This document shows positions 1 through 5,981 of a stretch of DNA of 7,642 nt, piece after piece. The notes under the pieces are model-generated. The model was not told the origin of the DNA. It did no database searches and worked only from the letters and a program-made list of their open reading frames with translations. The translations under genes were made by a program, and so were the position numbers. Each line of letters begins with the position of its first letter. The stretch's first letter is position 1. Source of the stretch: an uncultured Rhodospirillales bacterium (GTDB taxonomy: Bacteria; Pseudomonadota; Alphaproteobacteria; Rhodospirillales; Casp-alpha2). The DNA lies in contig CALJEW010000043.1 of the NCBI GenBank assembly GCA_938074585.1, forward strand, positions 1 to 7,642. The letters run 5' to 3'.

Positions 1-10
1 AAATAAAACA

Positions 11-25
11 ACAAATTTTATTTGT
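11..25. repeat. Short AT-rich inverted repeat before the pseudogene
   Basis: ACAAAT (11-16) and ATTTGT (20-25) are perfect inverted arms around TTT. It lies about 20 bases before the ruined start of the MmcQ/YjbR remnant. It could be a leftover operator or part of an upstream gene's end. In such AT-rich sequence a 6-base palindrome may also be chance. Confidence 0.25.
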
Positions 26-42
26 AAATTAGGTTTTTATAA

Positions 43-393
43 ATAACTCACGATGAATTCAACATCTATTGTGCGACCCTTCCTGATACAACAAACGTTA
101 TCCAATGGGGCCATTCATCGGTTTGGAAGGTCGGTCAGAAAATCTTTACCATTTGCTCTCATTTGGGCTAAGGGGACCAAAAAAATTAGTTTTAATGTTC
201 CGATATGAATTATAAAATCTTATATGAATAGACCGATATATTACCGGCACCGTATTTAGCTCGCGCCAAGTGGGTGCAATTAGTGACCCGCGATGCCATA
301 GCTGATGATGACATCATGCTTTACATTCAATTAGCCCATGGCATCATTGTTGGTAAGCTGACTAAAGCACTTCGAAAAGAATTGAACCTTTAA
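43..393 (+). pseudogene. Decayed MmcQ/YjbR-family gene (start lost, frameshifts, nonsense)
   Basis: Seen: the frame of positions 43, 73 and 235 reads ITHDEFNIYCATLPDTTN, continues with VIQWGHSSVWKVGQKIFTIC, and ends with DILPAPYLARAKWVQL then GKLTKALRKELNL and TAA at 391-393. This is the N-to-C pattern of MmcQ/YjbR proteins (small, about 115-120 residues, a fold linked to DNA binding with poorly known function). Lesions: the expected ATG is ATA (43-45). One extra base near 160-166 moves the frame so that WAKGTKKISF reads from 164. One base is missing near 194-197, restoring the frame at CSDMNYKILYE. The next codon, where relatives usually have Gln, is TAG (229-231). The two indels cancel, so the remnant still spans 117 codons. 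Sequencing error could explain the indels but hardly all four lesions. Family assignment is from remembered pattern, not a search. Confidence 0.82.
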
Positions 394-421
394 ATCTAAT
401 GATCACATAGGAACCCTATAC

Positions 422-1003
422 ATGGCCCGCGTCCCAGAACTATCAGCAGAAGACGTTGCAGAAGAACATCGCAATGACTTTATAAAATACAGGGATTTGT
501 TCAAAGACTTTGGCAATCAAGTCCCGATTTATGCCCATGCTCCTATTGGTATGAAACATGTGTACGGCATGTCATTAGAAAGCCGACTGGCAGAAACACT
601 GCCCACTCGCTTGATCGAAATTGCAGTTGTTGCCGCCAGCTTTGCCAATCGATGTTCTTATTGTGTTACGCATCATTCAACGATTTTGGCTGATTTAGGA
701 CTGGACCCAAATGCCATTTATAATTTGGGCAATAAGGATGTGCCTGGATTGACTGAGGTCGAATTACTTGTCCGTGATTATGCCGTTTCAGTCACTGAAC
801 GCGCTTGGGGAATTCGTGATGAAATGTTCGAACGATTGCACCAACACTTCACGGATGCTCAAATCGTTGAACTGACCATGCGCATTGGTCTAACCGGGCT
901 GTTTAACAAAGTGAACCAAGCTCTTGAGATTGAAATGGAAGAAGGAGCAATGGCAGAGTTTATAGACAAAGGCATTGCACCAGAAGTGGTTGTTTTGGAT
1001 TAA
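422..1003 (+). CDS. AhpD-like carboxymuconolactone decarboxylase family protein
   Basis: A 193-residue, mostly helical soluble protein of the carboxymuconolactone decarboxylase/AhpD-like superfamily. The diagnostic element is residues 66-85: Glu66, then Cys78-x-x-Cys81-x3-His85 (RCSYCVTHHS), the CxxC redox pair and proton-relay residues found in AhpD-type peroxidases and their uncharacterised relatives. Known for the superfamily: the CxxC members reduce peroxides or act as thiol-disulfide partners, while true decarboxylases lack this motif, so a redox role is more likely than gamma-carboxymuconolactone decarboxylation. The length is close to single-domain AhpD-like proteins. The ATG is supported by AGGAA at 409-413, 8 bases upstream. 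It follows the MmcQ/YjbR remnant by 28 bases and may once have been co-transcribed with it; it is now followed by rnpB on the opposite strand. Cytoplasmic, with no signal peptide. The exact substrate is unknown. Confidence 0.9.
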   Translation: MARVPELSAEDVAEEHRNDFIKYRDLFKDFGNQVPIYAHAPIGMKHVYGMSLESRLAETLPTRLIEIAVVAASFANRCSYCVTHHSTILADLGLDPNAIYNLGNKDVPGLTEVELLVRDYAVSVTERAWGIRDEMFERLHQHFTDAQIVELTMRIGLTGLFNKVNQALEIEMEEGAMAEFIDKGIAPEVVVLD

Positions 1004-1157
1004 CAAAAAAGACTTTTACTGTTGTTTAAAGCCGCGACAAAACCAATGCCAGAGCAAATCTTAAACGCTTCATAATGGAACCACTATTTTGCCATTCACT
1101 GGGTAGACAACTCAACCCGTATTTGACCCCACGCATCAATATCAACAAGACCGAAAT
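1004..1157. other. Spacer between two convergent genes, no clear terminator
   Basis: These 154 bases separate the AhpD-like stop from the rnpB 3' end. The rnpB transcript must end here or run antisense into the upstream gene, yet I find no convincing GC-rich stem followed by a U tract on either strand. On the minus strand the only T-rich stretch is CTTTTTTGTT near 1004-1015, preceded by a weak AACAA/TTGTT pairing. A 15-codon minus-strand reading frame (1073 to 1026, MKRLRFALALVLSRL) has no ribosome binding site and is not called as a gene. Confidence 0.5.
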
Positions 1158-1577
1158 GCCAGACGGTCTGTAAGCCGGGTTCTGTCCCCGTAGGTTCAAG
1201 GTTTTTAAATTAAACCTACGATAGATGGTCATTCATCTGGGACGTTCGTTACCGAACGCCTCGTGCAACCGACCCGGACGACGACTCGAAAACGTGCCTG
1301 CTGCCCGAAGCAGCCGGTCGTCCCTATTTGGTTTTGCTCCCGGTGGGGTTTACCGTGCCGACCGCATTGCTGAAGTCGCGGTGCGCTCTTACCACACCCT
1401 TTCACCCTTACCTAGTTGTTTACATAGTAAACGATAAGGCGGTTTGCTTTCTGTGGCACTTTCCCTAGGGTCACCCCCGCCGGGCGTTACCCGGCACCGT
1501 GTTTCCGTGGAGCCCGGACTTTCCTCCCCTAAATAAAGCGAAGGCCTTATCCAGAAGCGACCATCCGACCGTCTGGC
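1158..1577 (-). ncRNA. rnpB: RNase P RNA, bacterial type A (M1 RNA)
   Basis: The catalytic RNA of ribonuclease P, which with the protein RnpA removes 5' leaders from tRNA precursors. The two ends form a perfect 11-base P1 helix: GCCAGACGGTC at the 5' end (1577-1567) and GACCGTCTGGC at the 3' end (1168-1158). Universally conserved blocks are present in order on the minus strand: GAGGAAAGTCCGGGCTCC (1526-1509), AGTGCCACAGAAA (1460-1448), GGTAAGAGCGCACCGC (1393-1378) and ACAGAACCCGGCTTACAG (1185-1168). A TTCGG-capped GC stem lies near 1300-1315. The length of about 420 nt suits type A. It sits just behind an ampD-like gene, as in many Alphaproteobacteria, and has its own promoter. An unusually AT-rich hairpin lies just before the last conserved block. 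The identity is certain; the mature ends are inferred from P1. Confidence 0.97.
1189..1220 (-). repeat. AT-rich hairpin inside rnpB
   Basis: Arms CGTAGGTT (1189-1196) and AACCTACG (1213-1220) are perfectly complementary over 8 bases and enclose a 16-base AT-rich loop. It lies between the GATGAATGAC segment and the ACAGAACCC block of the RNase P RNA. It is probably a lineage-variable peripheral helix, since the sequences on both sides are conserved and the loop composition is not. Confidence 0.7.
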
Positions 1578-1583
1578 GGCGTT

Positions 1584-1611
1584 AATCTACTCCGACAAAA
1601 TTTTGGGTCAA
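1584..1611 (-). promoter_or_regulatory. Predicted sigma-70-type promoter of rnpB
   Basis: Minus strand TTGACC (1611-1606, five of six matches to the -35 consensus), a 16-base spacer, then TAGATT (1589-1584, four of six matches to the -10 consensus). Six bases separate the -10 box from G1577, which is the first base of the P1 helix, so the predicted transcription start coincides with the RNA's 5' end. The promoter lies entirely in the 55-base gap behind ampD. This suggests that rnpB is transcribed on its own as well as possibly by read-through from the operon. Confidence 0.7.
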
Positions 1612-1632
1612 GTACGAAGTAACATAGCTCAA

Positions 1633-2304
1633 CTATCCAAGCGTTGAACTGAGCCCAATAATTAACCGGGCTGTTTCAGGATCGATGCGCCCCGTCACCC
1701 GTGTTGGGCGGTAATGGCGCTGGAAGGCTTTGAGGGCCATCGGGAAATTGGTTACGTCATATCCGATACGAACCAACGCTTCTGATAAGGCGCATAAGTC
1801 CTGCTCTAAATGATCTGCAGCCGAGGGCCATAGCCCAATTCCCAATCTGCCTAAGCGTTCCCAGTCAAAATACTCACCAGGATCAGACTTTCGTGTTGGA
1901 GCCACGTCTGAATGCCCGACGACATTTCGAACAGGAATGGGATGGCTCGATAGAACATTTAACGCCAATTCAATCACGCTGTTCATTTGCACATCGGGGA
2001 AATCACAGTACCCAAATTCATGCCCCGGATTTACAATCTCGATCCCTACGGACCGGGCATTAATATTGGTATGTCCGCGCCAATGGGCGACACCCGCATG
2101 CCATGCCCGCTTATTTTCATCCACCATCGACCAAGTACTGCCATCTTCTTCAATCAAATAATGTGCGCTAACTTCCGCCACCGAATCACACATACGGTCC
2201 AGCGCCAACTCAGCCGATTGCATGCCTGTATAATGAAAAACCAGCATGTCGACGGGAACATCAACGGGGCGCTCATCGAAATTAGGTGACCTTCGTATCT
2301 TCAA
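1633..2304 (-). CDS. ampD: N-acetylmuramoyl-L-alanine amidase, AmpD type, with C-terminal peptidoglycan-binding-like domain
   Basis: A zinc amidase of the Amidase_2/AmpD family that cleaves the bond between N-acetylmuramic acid and the stem peptide, in cell-wall recycling or remodelling. The 223-residue protein has no signal peptide, so a cytoplasmic, AmpD-like role on anhydro-muropeptides is likely. Visible residues: His24 in FHYTGM and His131 with Asp141 in VGHSDVAPTRKSDPG (zinc ligands), Glu89 in VGIEI and Lys139 (catalytic region). Residues about 165-217 resemble a PG_binding_1 helical domain, which enteric AmpD lacks but many alphaproteobacterial homologues have. The start is TTG. No ATG or GTG lies between it and the in-frame stop of the upstream gene, and it keeps the family-typical SPNFDERP beginning; the next Met is residue 20, too late. 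A GGGGGA stretch precedes it by only 4 bases. It follows the djlA-like gene by 21 bases in the same operon. Confidence 0.92.
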   Translation of the reverse strand: MKIRRSPNFDERPVDVPVDMLVFHYTGMQSAELALDRMCDSVAEVSAHYLIEEDGSTWSMVDENKRAWHAGVAHWRGHTNINARSVGIEIVNPGHEFGYCDFPDVQMNSVIELALNVLSSHPIPVRNVVGHSDVAPTRKSDPGEYFDWERLGRLGIGLWPSAADHLEQDLCALSEALVRIGYDVTNFPMALKAFQRHYRPTRVTGRIDPETARLIIGLSSTLG

Positions 2305-2325
2305 CGCTTCCCCCGTAATCGTCGG
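2305..2325 (-). promoter_or_regulatory. djlA-ampD junction with G-rich ribosome binding site
   Basis: A 21-base spacer whose minus strand carries GGGGGA (2314-2309), 4 bases before the TTG start. The spacing is short and the match to the anti-Shine-Dalgarno is partial, so ampD may be translated weakly or by coupling to the upstream gene. The spacer is an exact multiple of three and contains no stop, so the two genes are in the same frame, separated only by the TAA at 2328-2326. Confidence 0.55.
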
Positions 2326-3069
2326 TTATTTGATCCCACGCAGCTTTGAAATTTGATCATAAGCGGCATTGATCGTTGCCATTTTTTCAGTCGCTAAATC
2401 AATAAATTCTTGCGGCACACCCTGCGCCATCAGAGTATCGGGGTGATTTTCACGGATCAGCTTGCGGTATGTTGATTTAATGGCTTTCTCGTCAGCATCT
2501 TTGGTTAGGCCCAAAATTTCGTACGGATTGGCTTCGCCGCCACTATTTCCCAAATGGATGGTTTTCAGGCGCTCGAATTGGTACGCGTCAAAACCAAACC
2601 GCTCCGCTACTTGAGCCACGAACGTGAGCTCACTGGGGTCCACAATGCCATCCGCTTTGGCAATAGTGAATAAAGCCGCAATCAGTTCTTCTAATACAGC
2701 CGGCTCGCGCGCGAATAACCGGCCCACTTGTTCCGCATAAGGTTCAAACCCCTTAGATTCCTTTTTAGCTTCATTAAATAACTCGCCAACCTTTTTTATC
2801 TCATCCGGTGGGATTTGGAACATTTTTTTGAAGGCAGCAATCTCGTCAGGCGTTACCTGCCCATCAGCCTTTGCCATTTTTGCACACAAAACTATGACAG
2901 CTGTTGTAAAAGCTACTTGCCTGGTATCGGCATCAAGTCCAACGCCGTCCGGTGGCTGAATTTTCGCGCGATCAATAGCGTGTCCTGCTGCCACACCCAA
3001 TATAGCGCCTAATGGTCCGCCTAAGGCAAAACCAGCAACTCCACCAATTACTTTTCCCCAAATGCTCAT
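2326..3069 (-). CDS. djlA: DjlA-like co-chaperone: TerB-like domain plus C-terminal J domain
   Basis: A 247-residue membrane-associated DnaJ-like protein that would stimulate the ATPase of DnaK. Domains: a glycine-rich hydrophobic N-terminus (residues 5-31), a likely membrane anchor or glycine zipper; a TerB-like helical domain (about 50-170) with two acidic repeats, AKADGQVTPDE and AKADGIVDPSE, of the sort proposed to bind metal; a J domain (about 182-245) with NPYEILGL and the essential His209-Pro210-Asp211 tripeptide, placed at the C-terminus as in DjlA. Length and order match alphaproteobacterial DjlA-type proteins; enteric DjlA is slightly longer. The ATG at 3069 has no strong ribosome binding site. 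It is downstream of the DUF3750 gene (47-base gap) and upstream of ampD (21 bases). Linkage to ampD and rnpB is familiar in Alphaproteobacteria. The symbol is by architecture; equivalence to E. coli djlA is inferred. Confidence 0.9.
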   Translation of the reverse strand: MSIWGKVIGGVAGFALGGPLGAILGVAAGHAIDRAKIQPPDGVGLDADTRQVAFTTAVIVLCAKMAKADGQVTPDEIAAFKKMFQIPPDEIKKVGELFNEAKKESKGFEPYAEQVGRLFAREPAVLEELIAALFTIAKADGIVDPSELTFVAQVAERFGFDAYQFERLKTIHLGNSGGEANPYEILGLTKDADEKAIKSTYRKLIRENHPDTLMAQGVPQEFIDLATEKMATINAAYDQISKLRGIK

Positions 3070-3077
3070 ATGAAGTC

Positions 3078-3107
3078 AATTACCAGAGTGTGTTGTGAAT
3101 GACCAGA
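3078..3107. repeat. Near-identical 10-base direct repeats upstream of djlA
   Basis: On the minus strand TCTGGTCATT (3107-3098) and TCTGGTAATT (3087-3078) match at nine of ten positions. They are spaced exactly 20 bases start to start, about two helical turns, in the 47-base gap before the djlA-like start. They could be a tandem regulator site or chance. No promoter is evident beside them. Confidence 0.3.
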
Positions 3108-3116
3108 ACTTGATTA

Positions 3117-3863
3117 CTAACCCACGGACCCAATCCGGCCCACAATCGGCAATTTTATTGCAGGATTATTGAAGTCTAGACCGAACGTCAGGCCAAATAG
3201 ATTAACCTCCAAACCTTCTTCTTTTGCCACCAACAACCCGGTCAATCCAAAAAACGAAATTTGATACCCCGTTCCGCTTGGTGTTTTCGCAATAAAATCT
3301 CCACCCGGAATGAAATCTTTACCGACAGCGGTTGGTGGTAAATCTAACTTTAACTCAGGAACTTGGCGGGCAACAAACGCTGTGAACGTATTCGAATTTG
3401 GACCCGGCCATACTGTATACGCATCACGGTATGGATATGTGTGGGCAATGTTGTCGATTTTGGTGATAAGCTCATCCACACCGTCGCCACGAATATCGGC
3501 AATCACTTTTGGTATATTACCAAACCAACGCCCATCCGCAGGCCGGTTGGACACAACCAGCGCATCACCCCCATAACGCACGCGCCAACCAATAACTTCA
3601 TAAACTGTAAAATGATCGGCATTCGTTGGCTTCGTAGCAATCCACGTATGAACCCCAAAAGCGCCCCGCCAACTAAATGCACGCGCCGCATAAACCTGCA
3701 CGATGGCTTTTTTATGCGTTTTTGGGTCTGGCGCAATACCTACACTTTCCCTGCTTGCTGTGCGCCAATCAGCCATAGAGCTTTTCCCAACAATACCACC
3801 GATTGCCAAAGCTACGATAACAAGCAGGCCAACCCAGATTAATATGCGTTTTATGGTACGCAA
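3117..3863 (-). CDS. DUF3750 domain-containing protein, membrane-anchored
   Basis: A 248-residue protein of the uncharacterised DUF3750 family. A basic start and one hydrophobic segment (residues about 7-27) make a single N-terminal anchor, with the rest probably periplasmic. Family-like conserved blocks: WRTASRESVGIAPDP (33-47), VQVYAARAFSWRGAFGVHTW (55-74), YEVIGWR (88-94), TVWPGPNSNTFTAFV (150-164) and LDLPPTAVGKDF (173-184). The invariant-looking His72 and Asn156/Asn158 could be active-site residues, but no function is established and no catalytic Cys stands out. The start is TTG: no ATG or GTG precedes the anchor, and AAAGGA lies 7 bases upstream. It begins 12 bases after the transporter stop, so the two are surely co-transcribed, and djlA follows. 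I recognise the family by recalled sequence pattern only. Confidence 0.8.
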   Translation of the reverse strand: MRTIKRILIWVGLLVIVALAIGGIVGKSSMADWRTASRESVGIAPDPKTHKKAIVQVYAARAFSWRGAFGVHTWIATKPTNADHFTVYEVIGWRVRYGGDALVVSNRPADGRWFGNIPKVIADIRGDGVDELITKIDNIAHTYPYRDAYTVWPGPNSNTFTAFVARQVPELKLDLPPTAVGKDFIPGGDFIAKTPSGTGYQISFFGLTGLLVAKEEGLEVNLFGLTFGLDFNNPAIKLPIVGRIGSVG

Positions 3864-3870
3864 ATGAAAT

Positions 3871-3876
3871 TCCTTT
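3871..3876 (-). promoter_or_regulatory. Ribosome binding site fixing the TTG start of the DUF3750 gene
   Basis: Minus strand AAAGGA (3876-3871) lies 7 bases before TTG at 3863 and overlaps the last base of the transporter's TAA stop. This is a better Shine-Dalgarno match than those of most neighbours and makes TTG the likely start, with translational coupling to the transporter gene. Confidence 0.6.
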
Positions 3877-4808
3877 TATTGTGGGCCCGACCACTTTTGA
3901 ACCAGCGGCTTCAAAAGTGCTGGATAAACATACATGGGGAATTGCGCCAAAGCAAAATAGAGCGTGATATCTGGATCAGCAGTAGCAGGTAAAACTGCTA
4001 AAATGAGCCCCATATTTCGATTTCCACCAGCAAACCCTAATGTTAATGCGTCCTTCCAGCCTATGGATCTAAATAATCCAAAACCAACCAATTGCAATAC
4101 AGCGTTAGCCAAAAATGACAACAATGTGATCATCAATATTCGAGACGGGTTTTCAATAAGAAGCGTTGTCACCCCATCCATAATCGCCACAGCAAAGACA
4201 GTCATCAATATGACGACAACGCCATCGGCTCTGGTTTTCCATGCTGTTATCCGCACCGTTCCGATCCAGCGGCGGCATAAAACGGATGCAACCAAGGCCG
4301 AAGCCAACATTGCCGTCAATCGTCCCGCCATCTCCCATGCGCTCATATCCAATCGAACGTTCATGAACTCAAATGCAATTACCGGCATCGTGAGCGGCAA
4401 TAAAAAGGTCGCTCCAACCATAACCACAAGCGACAACGCCCCGTTCAAACCCATCATCATGACCATGGCAGGGACAGAATTTAAAGGAGCACTTGAGGCC
4501 ATCAAAACCATAGCGATGGCAATTCCAGGGGCCACACCCAATTGCATCACACACGCCCACATCAATGCTGGTGATCCAATTAACATCCACAACAATGCAA
4601 CCCCACTGATGCGCCAGCGCTTTATGTTTTGTTTTACGCCCACCCAATCAAGCCGGACCATAGCCAGAAACAACAAACCCCATACAGCAGGCGTCAATAA
4701 GGGGTTCAGGAAGCTTGCAAGCCCTGGCAAAATAAGCGCCACGAACACACTGAATGCCATAAGGACTGTTGCGTGGCGGCCCAAAAAGTCCAGTATTTTA
4801 ATACTCAT
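3876..4808 (-). CDS. Bile acid:sodium symporter (BASS) superfamily membrane transporter
   Basis: A 310-residue, strongly hydrophobic protein with some nine or ten membrane segments starting around residues 14-33. The C-terminal half contains FAGGNRNMGLILAVLP (259-274), the GNRNMGL element seen in one crossover region of BASS-family sodium-coupled carriers; SSAPLNSVPAMVMMMGLNG (105-123) sits at the equivalent place in the first repeat. Together these suggest the inverted-repeat fold of the family. Known substrates range over bile acids, pyruvate, pantoate and other organic anions; none can be assigned here. The ATG start has AGGA about 11 bases upstream. It is the first gene of the minus-strand operon and is divergent from the FAD oxidoreductase across 53 bases. 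An organic-acid substrate related to the neighbouring hydroxyacid enzymes is a reasonable but unproven guess. Confidence 0.85.
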   Translation of the reverse strand: MSIKILDFLGRHATVLMAFSVFVALILPGLASFLNPLLTPAVWGLLFLAMVRLDWVGVKQNIKRWRISGVALLWMLIGSPALMWACVMQLGVAPGIAIAMVLMASSAPLNSVPAMVMMMGLNGALSLVVMVGATFLLPLTMPVIAFEFMNVRLDMSAWEMAGRLTAMLASALVASVLCRRWIGTVRITAWKTRADGVVVILMTVFAVAIMDGVTTLLIENPSRILMITLLSFLANAVLQLVGFGLFRSIGWKDALTLGFAGGNRNMGLILAVLPATADPDITLYFALAQFPMYVYPALLKPLVQKWSGPQ

Positions 4809-4861
4809 TCTTTATTTTTTCCTGGATATTTAGGTTATCCTCATACATTCATAACAACATC
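4809..4861. promoter_or_regulatory. Divergent intergenic region with a possible operator
   Basis: This 53-base AT-rich spacer must hold the start signals for both the transporter operon and the FAD oxidoreductase operon. GTTAT (4834-4838) and ATAAC (4851-4855) form an inverted repeat with a 12-base spacer, a geometry that would suit a dimeric regulator controlling both sides. I see no strong -35/-10 pair; on the minus strand TTGTTA (4856-4851) and TAAATA lie about 19 bases apart. There is no clear Shine-Dalgarno before the ATG at 4862. No regulator gene is in the window. Confidence 0.4.
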
Positions 4862-5977
4862 ATGAGTGAACATATACAAACAGTCGTTATCGGCGCCGGC
4901 GTGGTCGGTTTAGCCATTACTCGTAAATTAGCGATGAGTGGCCGTGAAGTGATATTGCTTGAATCAGAAGATGCCATTGGGACCTCCACAAGTTCCCGTA
5001 ATTCTGAAGTTATTCACGCTGGGATTTATTATCCGAAAGGTAGCTTTAAAGCGCGCTTTTGTGTTGAAGGCAATAAGATCATGTATGCCTATTGTGCTGA
5101 ACGCTCCATTCCGCACAAACGAATTGGCAAATTAGTTGTCGCCACAAACGACGACGAAGTGCCTGATCTTGAAGCCATTAAGCAAAAAGCTGCGGCCAAT
5201 GGTGCCGAAGAATTACACTTCTTAAGTGCGGCTGAAATTACTGAACTGGAACCCAACATTGATGTTTCCGGCGCTCTTTATTCACCCTCGACCGGGATCG
5301 TTGATAGCCATTCACTGATGCTTTCGTACCAAGGTGAAGCTGAAGACCACGGTGCGATGATTGCATTCAAAAGCCCGGTTATCGGTGGGCGGGTTCAAGA
5401 TGGGGAAATTTCGCTTTCGGTAGGCGGCGACGCCCCTATGGAGCTAATCTGCGATGAAGTCATTAACTCAGCTGGCTTAGGCGCTCAAACGATTAGCCGA
5501 AGCATCGAAGGAATCGATCCAGACACCATACCAAAACTGTTTTACGCTAAGGGAAATTATTACACCCTAACCGGAAGCAATCCGTTCAACCACCTGATCT
5601 ATCCGGTTCCTGTAGCCAATGGATTAGGCACACATTCAAGCATGGATATGGGCGGGCAAACGAAATTTGGCCCCGATGTAGAATGGATTGATGACATTGA
5701 TTACGTAGTAGACCCAAAGCGCGGGGATAGCTTTTACGCATCCATCCGCCGCTTCTGGCCTGGATTACCCGATGGCAGTATTCTGCCCGGATATTCAGGA
5801 ATTCGGCCAAATTTAATTGGTCCCGGCGGTAAAACGTTGAACACCGACTTCATCATCCAAGGCCGCGCTGATCATGGAATTGAAGGTGTGGTCAACTTAT
5901 ACGGAATAGAGTCGCCCGGTTTAACGTCATCAATGGCAATTGCTGATTATGTTTTAGAGCGTTTAGAGCAAGGATAA
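4862..5977 (+). CDS. L-2-hydroxyglutarate oxidase/dehydrogenase-like FAD-dependent oxidoreductase
   Basis: A 371-residue member of the DAO (glycine/D-amino acid oxidase-like) flavoprotein family, closest in pattern to L-2-hydroxyglutarate dehydrogenase/LhgO, which oxidises L-2-hydroxyglutarate to 2-oxoglutarate. Visible: the FAD-binding beta-alpha-beta fold with GAGVVG (11-16) and acidic Glu34 at the end of strand two; the family signature SSRNSEVIHAGIYYPKGS (44-61) followed by KARFCVEGN; ELEPNI and STGIVDSHSLM (128-153); FNHLIYPVP in the middle of the substrate domain; a C-terminal GIESPGLTSSMAIADYV (348-364) that closes over the flavin. It is shorter than E. coli LhgO (about 420 residues) but like many alphaproteobacterial homologues. 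No signal peptide. The ATG lacks a good ribosome binding site. It forms an operon with the aldolase-family gene 4 bases downstream. The exact hydroxyacid is uncertain, so no symbol is given. Confidence 0.88.
   Translation: MSEHIQTVVIGAGVVGLAITRKLAMSGREVILLESEDAIGTSTSSRNSEVIHAGIYYPKGSFKARFCVEGNKIMYAYCAERSIPHKRIGKLVVATNDDEVPDLEAIKQKAAANGAEELHFLSAAEITELEPNIDVSGALYSPSTGIVDSHSLMLSYQGEAEDHGAMIAFKSPVIGGRVQDGEISLSVGGDAPMELICDEVINSAGLGAQTISRSIEGIDPDTIPKLFYAKGNYYTLTGSNPFNHLIYPVPVANGLGTHSSMDMGGQTKFGPDVEWIDDIDYVVDPKRGDSFYASIRRFWPGLPDGSILPGYSGIRPNLIGPGGKTLNTDFIIQGRADHGIEGVVNLYGIESPGLTSSMAIADYVLERLEQG
5970..5974 (+). promoter_or_regulatory. Ribosome binding site of the aldolase gene inside the upstream gene's end
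   Basis: AAGGA, 7 bases before ATG 5982, lies within the last codons of the FAD oxidoreductase gene. It fixes the start and suggests coupled translation across the 4-base gap. Confidence 0.65.
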
Positions 5978-5981
5978 CCCA

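Noticed and set aside
1004..1030. Possible bidirectional terminator (AACAA...TTGTT)
   Set aside because: The stem is only about 5 AT-rich pairs, with no GC-rich core, so it is not supported as an intrinsic terminator.
1090..1160. Possible MraZ-box-like G-rich repeats downstream of rnpB on the minus strand (GTGGGGTC and ACGGGTTG)
   Set aside because: The repeats do not align as regular TGGGN units and no mraZ gene follows.
1026..1232. Minus-strand open frame of 68 codons, including a 15-residue signal-peptide-like tail MKRLRFALALVLSRL
   Set aside because: Its first half lies inside rnpB, no ribosome binding site precedes either ATG, and no family is recognisable. It is a shadow of the RNA gene and spacer.
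1225..1437. Plus-strand open frame of 70 codons
   Set aside because: It lies entirely antisense to rnpB; its apparent sequence is the complement of conserved RNA blocks.
3363..3842. Plus-strand open frame (159 codons) opposite the DUF3750 gene
   Set aside because: The minus-strand frame carries clear family blocks. This one has none and lies wholly within the other gene.
3964..4833. Long plus-strand open frame (289 codons) opposite the transporter
   Set aside because: It is the antisense shadow of a hydrophobic membrane protein gene. Its composition, rich in Asn, Thr, Ile and Ala, is what the complement of such a gene gives, and no domain is visible.
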